Shown here one piece after another: positions 1-6,098 of a stretch of DNA of 12,668 nucleotides. The stretch is taken from the NCBI GenBank assembly GCA_045612665.1, contig JAZKZO010000006.1, positions 1-12,668 on the forward strand, written 5' to 3'. Each line of letters starts with the position of its first letter. Positions within the stretch are counted from its first letter, which is position 1. The notes under the pieces are model-generated. The model was given only the letters and a program-made list of their open reading frames with translations, did no database searches and was not told the origin of the DNA. The translations under genes were made by a program, and so were the position numbers. This DNA is from RGIG2000 sp045612665. Its GTDB lineage: Bacteria; Bacillota; Clostridia; Oscillospirales; CAG-272.

Positions 1-1
1 G

Positions 2-1246
2 AACACCTTGAGCTCTATGTCAACTCATACCTTTAGAAATTGCCCAAGCATGAATACAACCGTTGTATTCGGAACGAATCTCACAAGCTGGTCAGGCCAT
101 CAGTTTACGAGCTGGACGTCTTCGACATCGGGCGATAAAAATGTTGTATTCCTTGGAAACATGACAAGCTTCAACATCTCCGAAACGATAAGCGGTGGCG
201 GATATATCCATTTTTTCTTCCCTAACACCACTGACAAGAGTGTGCTTACCGTTGGAGGTAAGGAGACTTATGTTTACTACTATACCGAGCTTGGCTATGT
301 TGGCAGAGCGCGCTGGAACACTGTAACATGGCTGACTGTTGAGGAGCTTGCTACAACGACCGATGGACTTTTTGGTAATGTAAGAAAGACACCTCACCTT
401 GAAAATCCACGCTTAGCACAGGTTGTAGATGCAACGTGCTATTCAAATAAGAGTGCTACAACAAGGTGCTTCTGTAATACAATTTTGGTAAACGGTGAAA
501 TTCCAAACTCCATGCTTCCACATAGCTACGTTGACGATTTCGACTGCACAACCGCTAACTATTGCAAGAACTTCGGTGAGGGCAAGTGCGATAAGTTCCT
601 TGCCTCTGATGCTATCGCTCACAATGAAGAGCACGACGTAATCTTTGCAAACGGCTTTACAAGTGCAGGTGTGCACAACACCTACTGCTCTAATGCAACC
701 TGTAAGGCACTCGACAAGGTTGAAGACCTTGAGGCTATGTTCACTCACGAGGGATATGCATACAAGGAGCGCACCTCGGGCGGTATTGATACAAAGTTTA
801 AGATTAACATAAAGGCTATGAAGCTTTACGAGGAGTACGAGGGTGCAATCCACTTCGGCATTATTATCGCTAACGCTTCTCACTTTGAAAACGTTGACGT
901 ATTTATTCAAAACGGTGAGCTTACCTCTACTAACGCAAAGGGCGAAAAGACCGGTATCATCGTTGAGATGACCTCAAGAGATTACGACTACTTCAACTGC
1001 TACATTGGTGGATTTGATTTCGCTAATCAAAACCACGTAGGACTTGATCTTATCGTTGCAGGCTACGTATATGGCGAGGACGAAAGTGATATTTCCTTTA
1101 TCCAAAAGCAATACAAAACCGACGAAAACGACGCAACTCTTGAAATCCCTTACACAGCTATGGTTACCAAGGGCGCAACCCTTAAGGCTGTAAATATTGT
1201 TACAGTAAGAGATATCATTCCTCTTCCTGAAAAAATCGAAGAATAA
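2..1246 (+). CDS. Secreted/surface LRR-like protein, 3' part (5' truncated)
   Basis: The reading frame is open to the left edge of the window, so the true start lies outside; the TTG at 8 has no ribosome binding site and is not a credible start. The first ~100 residues are rich in Thr, Ser, Asn and aromatics, and include FRNCPS followed by regularly spaced VVFG / VVFLG strands. This resembles degenerate BspA-type (LRR_5) repeats. A middle segment carries a module (EEHDVIFANGF...YCSNATCK) that resembles the Cys/His repeats of the lipoprotein at 7765-10701. The last ~150 residues look like a soluble beta-rich domain, with no membrane helix or LPXTG anchor at the C terminus, which ends IPLPEKIEE. 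Surface or extracellular location is inferred from composition and the LRR resemblance; the signal peptide would lie outside the window. Ligand and function are unknown. Transcription ends at the hairpin directly after the stop codon. Confidence 0.7.
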   Translation, partial: NTLSSMSTHTFRNCPSMNTTVVFGTNLTSWSGHQFTSWTSSTSGDKNVVFLGNMTSFNISETISGGGYIHFFFPNTTDKSVLTVGGKETYVYYYTELGYVGRARWNTVTWLTVEELATTTDGLFGNVRKTPHLENPRLAQVVDATCYSNKSATTRCFCNTILVNGEIPNSMLPHSYVDDFDCTTANYCKNFGEGKCDKFLASDAIAHNEEHDVIFANGFTSAGVHNTYCSNATCKALDKVEDLEAMFTHEGYAYKERTSGGIDTKFKINIKAMKLYEEYEGAIHFGIIIANASHFENVDVFIQNGELTSTNAKGEKTGIIVEMTSRDYDYFNCYIGGFDFANQNHVGLDLIVAGYVYGEDESDISFIQKQYKTDENDATLEIPYTAMVTKGATLKAVNIVTVRDIIPLPEKIEE

Positions 1247-1250
1247 ATAA

Positions 1251-1285
1251 AAAACCACACTCGACTGAGTGTGGTTTTCTTTTTT
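1251..1285. terminator. Bidirectional Rho-independent terminator
   Basis: A perfect 12-bp stem (1251-1262 with 1267-1278, core CCACACTC/GAGTGTGG) closes a 4-nt loop. On the plus strand it is followed by a T-rich tract (1275-1285). On the minus strand it is followed by T residues copied from the A-run at 1247-1254. It lies between the convergent stops at 1246 and 1284 and serves both genes. Confidence 0.92.
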
Positions 1286-4232
1286 AAAGCTTTAATTTCT
1301 CGGCAATTGCGAGCATTCGCTCCTTTGAAACCTTAAGGACCTTTCTATCGTAGGTCAAAAGACCGTTTGTTTCGTCCTCAACGTCGCTTAGCTGTGTATA
1401 AATTGCGCCACAGAGTCCGCCCTTTACAAGTGGAGCTATCTCGTTTTCGTAAAGGGACACAAGCGCGTCCTCGAACTTATTTTGCTCCTTAAAGAAACGG
1501 TAGCCATAGGTATTATCGGGATTGAAAATGTGTCCTGCCACCTTGTACGAATATCCACCGAACTCGCTTAGAACAATCGGCTTATCCGCACAGGGAAGCT
1601 TTACCTTTTTAAAATAAACGTGCTCACTTTCAACGTCGCTCTCTGCGCCCTTAAACCAACCAGAGGCTGTGTCAATTATGCGCGAGGTGTCAAGAGTCTT
1701 CATTTTTTCATACATTTTTTGAGAGTCGATTTGTCCCCAGCCCTCGTTGTAAATTGTCCAATAACAAATACAGGGATGGTTATAAAGTGCGCTTACGGTG
1801 TCAACCATAGCCTGCTCAAAGAACACTAGGTAGTCCTTTCTTCCCCTTTTGTCGTTGCGCCTTTTAAAGCCTATTGTGGGAAGTGCCGTATCGCGAATAA
1901 ACGAATACGTGCCGTTGTTTACCATATCCTGGAAAACTACCATTCCGTGCTTGTCGCAATAATAATAGAAAAGCTCGTGCTCGATTTTAATGTGCTTACG
2001 AAGGGTGTTAAAGCCGAGCGATTTCATCTCCAAAACGTCATTTTCAAGGCATTTTGGAGAGGCTGGTGTGTAAATTCCCTCGGGGAAGTAGCCTTGGTCG
2101 AGCAAGCCGTGGAAGAAATAGGGCTTACCGTTTAGGCAAATTCTCTTAACGCCATCAACTTCCTTAATTTCAAGGGTGCGAACGGCAAAGTAGGACTCAA
2201 CCTCGTCGCTTTCCGTCTTAATTGTAAATTCATAAAGGTACGGATTTTCGGGCGACCATCTTTCGGGATTGTCAAGCTCGATTTTGCACTCCGACTCACG
2301 AAGCTCAAATTCAAGCTCTCCGTTTGGTGCTTTTACGGTGATTTTACCGTTTTTTGCGCCCTCTGTGTGGATAATTACGCCATTTTCAAGTGGCTCTATT
2401 TTTATTTTTTTGATATATTCGTCAGAAACGCTTTCAAGCCAAACGCTTTGCCATATACCGCTTATGTCGGTATACCACATTCCGCCTCTCTTGCCTCTTT
2501 GCTTGCCATACGGAAGCATTTTTTCCATATCCTCGCTTATAAGTTCGAGAACATTTTCGTCCTTTAAATGCTCGGTTATATCAAACGAGAACGGAAGATA
2601 GCCGTTTAGATTTATGCCGAGAAGTGCACCGTTAAGAGAAACGGTTGTCGCTCCGTCGCTTGCACCGAAATTAAGAATAACTCTATCGCGAGAAAAGCCC
2701 TCGGGCAAGGTGAATTTCTTTCTATAATATACCTTTTCGCCCTTGGAAATAGCTCTGCCGATGCCCGACATATCGCTCTCAGGTGGGAACGGAACGAGAA
2801 TTTTCTCGGGGTAGTCCTCGGAAAATTCCCACTCTCCGTTAAGAGAGAAGAACGAATCGCGCTTAAGCTGTGGACGAGGATACTCGTTCCACGCGTTTTC
2901 ATCGTAATTTTCGCCCTCAGGTGTGGATAATTTACACAGGTTGGGCTTTTTTAGCTTTTTTGTAAGGAAAAGTAGAAGTACAAGGAACACCGAAAGCACA
3001 AGTGCAACCACTAGTGCGCCCATAAATATTCCCTCATTTGGAATAAACGAGGTTGTTCCGTCATCGTTTGTAACAAGCTCGGCATCCTTTAAGATTGCCT
3101 CACCGATTGCAGGGCCGACAACTCCGGGGATAAGAACCTGTGCGACAATGCGAAGTCCTTGGAACATTCCCGACTTGTTTTCGGGGGTGTTATCACGAAT
3201 TGATGCACCGAACACTGCCATTCCCGCAAGATATCCGCACATCATAAGAAGCGAGCCGACAAATACGAGAAGCGTGCCACGGAAGAAGAACAAAACAAGA
3301 TAGCCTATCATCAAAAGGGCAATCGACGGCACAACCGAGCGACCGAAGCCGAGCTTATCGTATGCCCTGCCCCAAAGCGCAGTAAACACCGAGGCAAGCA
3401 CGATTGCAGGTGCCATTATAAGCACATAGTCCGCCATTTTGAGGCTTTCCGTGTAGTAAAGAATGAGATACGGCATAAAGATTTGGATTGAAATTCCAAA
3501 AATCGCAAACGCGATAAGAAGTAGATAAAGGATTGGATTTTGCTTTATTACGCTAGGTCTAAAGCCATAAATTATATTCTTGAAATAGCTTTGATTTTCG
3601 TCGGTTTTGATTTTTGGCTCGTTAATCAAGAAAAATCCGAGGACACCGATTACGACAACCGATGCGCCGATTATTATAAAGATTGTTGTCCAAGATGAAC
3701 GCTCCGACAAATCAAAGGACATAAAGCCACCGAACACGCAAAGGATTGCAACGAGTGGCATCATCGCGTTTATTCCCTCTGCCTTACCGCGCGAGGAGTC
3801 GTCCGTTACGTCAGTTAGCCACGCGTTAAAGCACGCATCGTTTGCGCTTGAGCCGAAGAAGGTCATAACGCAGTCCATTACGATAACGAGGGTTACGCAA
3901 AGCGCGCTCGCACTAACGGCAGGGAAAAGCTTTCCTATTATATCCTGTCTTATAAGCGCGAAGGACAAAATCGAAAATCCCCACAAAATATATCCTGCCG
4001 AGATAAACACGCGCCTTTTTCCGAGCTTATCGGAGAGTGCGCCGATTAAAACGGTGGTTAGTGTTGCTGAAATTGCGCTCGCCATTACCATCGTGGCAAT
4101 ATCCGAGGCACTTGCGTTGAACATTTGATAAATGAATACGTTGAAATACATATTCTCGACAACCCAGGCAATTTGACCGACAAGGGAGAAAATCACGAGG
4201 GCTGTGTAAAATTTACTTTTAGATTTTTGCAT
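1284..4232 (-). CDS. MFS transporter fused to GH2 glycoside hydrolase
   Basis: A 982-residue two-domain protein. Residues 1-425 form a 12-helix major facilitator transporter. The loop after helix 2 has the MFS motif GALSDKLGKRR (~64-74), and a second copy-like WGRAYDKLG (~287-295) starts the other half. Residues ~431-982 form a full GH2 enzyme: sugar-binding domain with YPRPQLKRDSFFSLNGEW (~451-468) and SGIWQSVWLE (~591-600), an immunoglobulin-like domain, then a TIM barrel. The barrel carries acid/base E830 in IYNEGWG and nucleophile E890 in LSEFGG. With 12 helices both MFS ends face the cytoplasm, so the hydrolase should sit at the inner mouth of the transporter and cleave the imported glycoside. 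No ATG or ribosome binding site precedes the GH2 part, so it is not a separate gene. The start is supported by AAGGAG (4242-4237), which overlaps the stop of the upstream DUF1295 gene and implies translational coupling. The substrate is unknown: the NxK glucuronidase motif is replaced by E954-x-N956 before GLLTYDRK. Confidence 0.93.
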   Translation of the reverse strand: MQKSKSKFYTALVIFSLVGQIAWVVENMYFNVFIYQMFNASASDIATMVMASAISATLTTVLIGALSDKLGKRRVFISAGYILWGFSILSFALIRQDIIGKLFPAVSASALCVTLVIVMDCVMTFFGSSANDACFNAWLTDVTDDSSRGKAEGINAMMPLVAILCVFGGFMSFDLSERSSWTTIFIIIGASVVVIGVLGFFLINEPKIKTDENQSYFKNIIYGFRPSVIKQNPILYLLLIAFAIFGISIQIFMPYLILYYTESLKMADYVLIMAPAIVLASVFTALWGRAYDKLGFGRSVVPSIALLMIGYLVLFFFRGTLLVFVGSLLMMCGYLAGMAVFGASIRDNTPENKSGMFQGLRIVAQVLIPGVVGPAIGEAILKDAELVTNDDGTTSFIPNEGIFMGALVVALVLSVFLVLLLFLTKKLKKPNLCKLSTPEGENYDENAWNEYPRPQLKRDSFFSLNGEWEFSEDYPEKILVPFPPESDMSGIGRAISKGEKVYYRKKFTLPEGFSRDRVILNFGASDGATTVSLNGALLGINLNGYLPFSFDITEHLKDENVLELISEDMEKMLPYGKQRGKRGGMWYTDISGIWQSVWLESVSDEYIKKIKIEPLENGVIIHTEGAKNGKITVKAPNGELEFELRESECKIELDNPERWSPENPYLYEFTIKTESDEVESYFAVRTLEIKEVDGVKRICLNGKPYFFHGLLDQGYFPEGIYTPASPKCLENDVLEMKSLGFNTLRKHIKIEHELFYYYCDKHGMVVFQDMVNNGTYSFIRDTALPTIGFKRRNDKRGRKDYLVFFEQAMVDTVSALYNHPCICYWTIYNEGWGQIDSQKMYEKMKTLDTSRIIDTASGWFKGAESDVESEHVYFKKVKLPCADKPIVLSEFGGYSYKVAGHIFNPDNTYGYRFFKEQNKFEDALVSLYENEIAPLVKGGLCGAIYTQLSDVEDETNGLLTYDRKVLKVSKERMLAIAEKLKL

Positions 4233-4240
4233 ATTACTCC

Positions 4241-5101
4241 TTAACGAAAGCGTTTTATAGGTAAAAACATTCTTGTTTCTTTTTTGTATTGCTCAAAGCC
4301 TTCCTTTTTGCTTTGTCTTCCGTCGGCTAACGGAACGCTGACAAAGAGGAAAAGAAGGTTGTTTAAAATCGCGCCTGTGATAAGATACCACATAGAGGGC
4401 ATATTGAGAACGCAAAATGCGCCGACTCCCCACCACATAAGTATTTCGCCAAGGTAATTTGGATGGCGCGAATTTTTCCAAAGACCGTCTCTTATAAACG
4501 GTGTTGTTCTATTTTTTCGATATTTGTGCATTTGAATGTCCGAAATGCCTTGAATTGTAGCGGCAAAAAGGCTAACACACGCGAAAATAAGCGACACAGG
4601 GTTTAGTGTTGCATCGTTTATGATAAGATAAACGGCAGGGAGCGTGCAGGCGTAAACGACGAGCGTTGGCACCATATGAATTCCCACGAAATTGATTATG
4701 GGATAAAGCTTGCCGGTCTTTTCGCAAAGCATTGTGTATCGCCAATCCTGATGCGCCATACCGTGAAACGTGTATGCCCAGTTGGCAGTTAAGCGAATTG
4801 CCCAAATTGCGATAACGCAAATTACGACAATCGAGGCAAGGCTAAGCGCCCTTCCCCACGCAAAGCAAAGCACGATAACGATAGGTTGAACGCTCCAATA
4901 CGGGTCGTAAACCGATGCGTTTTTGAAAATAAGACTGAAAATAAAGGTAACAACCGTTGCCACGGTATCGGCTATCAAAAGCGACAGCCACGTGTCAAGC
5001 TCAAGCGACAGGTAGGTGAAAATCCCTGCCACGGTAGCTACGGCGTATACTAATGCTAAAATAATAAAGCTTGGAATTCTTTTAATGTTCAAATCAAGCA
5101 C
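4241..5101 (-). CDS. DUF1295 / steroid 5-alpha-reductase-like membrane protein
   Basis: A 286-residue, very hydrophobic protein with about eight to nine predicted membrane helices. Family marks are DPYWSV (~66-71), RLTANWAY (~103-110), QDWRY (~118-122) and, most diagnostic, the cytosolic motif SRHPNYLGEILMWWG (~211-225). The last is shared by DUF1295 proteins, steroid 5-alpha-reductase C-terminal domains and isoprenylcysteine methyltransferase-like enzymes, where this region binds the cofactor (NADPH or S-adenosylmethionine). The reaction here is not known; membrane-embedded reduction of a steroid-like or other lipid enone is one possibility. Translation starts at GTG (5101), supported by AAGGA about 6 nt upstream. 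The stop codon overlaps the ribosome binding site of the MFS-GH2 gene, with only 8 nt between the coding regions, so the two are co-translated and probably share a pathway. Confidence 0.85.
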   Translation of the reverse strand: MLDLNIKRIPSFIILALVYAVATVAGIFTYLSLELDTWLSLLIADTVATVVTFIFSLIFKNASVYDPYWSVQPIVIVLCFAWGRALSLASIVVICVIAIWAIRLTANWAYTFHGMAHQDWRYTMLCEKTGKLYPIINFVGIHMVPTLVVYACTLPAVYLIINDATLNPVSLIFACVSLFAATIQGISDIQMHKYRKNRTTPFIRDGLWKNSRHPNYLGEILMWWGVGAFCVLNMPSMWYLITGAILNNLLFLFVSVPLADGRQSKKEGFEQYKKETRMFLPIKRFR

Positions 5102-5115
5102 CGCCTTTCCTTTTT

Positions 5116-5144
5116 ATTTTACCATTATATAATATAAAAGTCAA
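5116..5144 (-). promoter_or_regulatory. Sigma-A promoter of the DUF1295/MFS-GH2 operon
   Basis: Read on the minus strand, TTGACT (5144-5139) is followed after 17 bases by TAAAAT (5121-5116). A TATAAT (5129-5124) sits between them and could be an alternative -10. It lies just downstream of the terminator at 5161-5192, so the operon is insulated from the upstream RNA unit. If TAAAAT is used, the leader is very short. Confidence 0.6.
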
Positions 5145-5160
5145 GCGGCAGTATGTGGCA

Positions 5161-5193
5161 AAAGAAAAACGGCAATCTTGCGATTGCCGTTTC
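5161..5193 (-). terminator. Rho-independent terminator of the predicted large RNA
   Basis: An 11-bp stem (5167-5177 with 5182-5192, core GGCAATC/GATTGCC) closes a 4-nt loop. On the minus strand it is followed by a T-rich run (GTTTTTCTTT, 5170-5161). No minus-strand protein gene lies upstream, so this terminator is evidence for a non-coding transcript from 5868. The opposite direction is weaker, with a shorter T-run broken by C and A. Confidence 0.85.
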
Positions 5194-5245
5194 TTTATCC
5201 CATCAAGCAAACGTTTTCTTTATGAAGAAACGTTCTCAATCTAAA

Positions 5246-5324
5246 TTAGTACATTGGTCTATCCTCTTTTTGAATTTTGAATTTCCTATGAGTTAAACTT
5301 AGTACATTGGTCTGTCCTCTTTTT
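5246..5324 (-). repeat. Module A, two near-identical copies
   Basis: Two 26-nt copies lie at 5324-5299 and 5271-5246 in the 3' part of the predicted RNA, 53 nt apart. Both have an AAAAAGAGGA start, differ at a single base (C or T), then share AGACCAATGTACTAA. The flanking sequence differs, so the core seems to be held by selection or recent duplication. It could be a protein-binding or tertiary-contact module. Confidence 0.8.
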
Positions 5325-5338
5325 CTTAGTTTCGTTTT

Positions 5339-5492
5339 TAATTTACAGTAACTACTTGAAAGCTAAAACCTTGTCCTTTCCCACTTTAAATGCTTGTATT
5401 CGGATGATTTTGTTTCTTTTGTTAAATTACGGTAACTACTTGAAAGCTTAAAACCTTGACCTTTCTCCGTTTTAATCTTATATTCGAATGAT
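5339..5492 (-). repeat. Module B, two diverged ~70-nt copies
   Basis: The two copies lie at about 5492-5422 and 5408-5339, a period of about 83 nt. Both contain CAAGGTTTTA and an identical 17-nt core AGCTTTCAAGTAGTTAC, then YGTAA, and each is preceded by an ATCATYCGAATAYAAG block. In each copy GAAAG upstream can pair with the CTTTC in the core. The outer arms (TTAAA/TTTAA plus ACGG/CCGT in one copy) can pair with changed bases in the other. This suggests a duplicated RNA substructure. Confidence 0.75.
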
Positions 5493-5594
5493 ATTCAATT
5501 TTTAAGGGTTATTAAGCACAACCAAATACAATTTGCTGTTCTCGCTCAAAAACCTCAATTTCTACTTAAATCTTTTCGATAATAGGCTTTTTGC

Positions 5595-5663
5595 TTACTG
5601 TCTATGGCACGCTCCCATAGCAGTATATTCAGTTATGCTCTCACTCTGTGGTTCACTTGCCAT
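5595..5663 (-). CDS. Possible 22-residue peptide inside the RNA region
   Basis: An AGGAGG (5678-5673) lies 9 nt before ATG (5663), opening a frame for a 22-residue peptide beginning MASEPQSES and ending GACHRQ. Against a real gene: the SD-like bases GAGGT can pair with ACCTC about 40 nt upstream, and the coding stretch includes the 11-bp hairpin at 5625-5596. Both fit a purely structural RNA. No known peptide is recognised. Listed with low confidence as an alternative reading. Confidence 0.2.
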   Translation of the reverse strand: MASEPQSESITEYTAMGACHRQ

Positions 5664-5874
5664 TGGACCGCACCTCCTGTTAGAATCAGCCTCACCGCCC
5701 CTCGCTTTCTCGTCACGAGGTCTGTCGGACTTTCCTTGCGTTTTGGAAAATCCTTCAATCTATATTCACCTTGGGTCTTGGTGAAGCTATAAGAGAGTTA
5801 TTCTCGAGCACCGACTTGCCCTTGCCCTCTCGGGCGTTGGCTCTATCCTGTGTTTGCTCTCTCTTTGTACTTTT

Positions 5875-5903
5875 ATTGTAGCAGAGATTTTGCGTTTTGT
5901 CAA
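5875..5903 (-). promoter_or_regulatory. Strong sigma-A promoter of the predicted large RNA
   Basis: On the minus strand, consensus TTGACA (5903-5898) is followed after exactly 17 bases by TACAAT (5880-5875). It is the best promoter in the window and no protein gene follows it. The expected start is near 5868. Confidence 0.85.
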
Positions 5904-6044
5904 TAGTTTTTCGTGAATTTGTTGCAAAGCGGAGAATTTTAAGAGGACGTTTTTGTGCATAAGACACAAAAATCTATAATATATATATATACTTATATAA
6001 TATGAAGCGATTTTTTCAAAAAAATTTCAAAAAATGATTTTTTC

Positions 6045-6073
6045 TTTACAAATCATCTTAAAAATGATACAAT
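6045..6073 (+). promoter_or_regulatory. Sigma-A promoter of the MBL/beta-CASP gene
   Basis: TTTACA (6045-6050), a 17-base spacer and TACAAT (6068-6073) stand just before the gene, leaving a leader of about 20 nt that holds the ribosome binding site. An inverted repeat ATGATTT/AAATCAT (6034-6040 and 6050-6056) brackets the -35 box and could be an operator. Confidence 0.8.
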
Positions 6074-6098
6074 ATAATCAGATGAAGGGAGTGATTTT

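Larger units (their letters stand above)
5161..5868 (-). ncRNA. Predicted ~700-nt structured non-coding RNA
   Basis: This is an independent minus-strand unit: a perfect sigma-A promoter (5903-5875), an expected start near 5868, and a terminator ending near 5161. Nothing in it reads as a normal gene in any frame. The first ~280 nt are GC-richer and full of stems. These include GCCC/GGGC (5835-5824) closed by a GAGA (GNRA-type) loop, TTCACC/GGTGAA (5785-5765), a 9-bp stem pairing 5753-5745 with 5735-5727, CCTCG/CGAGG (5720-5700), and an 11-bp stem with one bulge (5625-5596). The 9-bp stem is complete only as minus-strand RNA, where it contains a G-U pair; the plus strand has a C-A mismatch there. 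The 3' ~400 nt are AU-rich and hold two copies each of two modules. It does not match the parts of RNase P RNA, tmRNA or SRP RNA that I can check. Large ornate RNAs such as OLE, ROOL or GOLLD are comparison candidates, but I cannot assign one. Confidence 0.65.

Noticed and set aside
1284..2945. Calling the GH2 domain a beta-glucuronidase
   Set aside because: The NxK glucuronidase motif is not present at the aligned place (E-x-N before GLLTYDRK).
5246..5492. CRISPR-like array from the repeated modules
   Set aside because: There are two different repeat types with two copies each, of different lengths and spacings, and no cas genes.
5533..5792. Plus-strand ORFs of 62-83 codons
   Set aside because: They have no ribosome binding site and are antisense to the predicted structured RNA, so they are probably chance frames.
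5600..5868. RNase P RNA (GGAAAGTCC at 5735-5727 and CCACAGA on the minus strand)
   Set aside because: GGAAAGTCC is here one arm of a local 9-bp hairpin, and the later conserved parts (GGTAAACCC-like and the 3' partner of P4) are absent.
5755..5969. Minus-strand ORFs of 60-70 codons across the RNA promoter
   Set aside because: They run through the -35/-10 boxes, have no ribosome binding site and low-complexity Lys/Arg-rich sequence with no recognisable motif.
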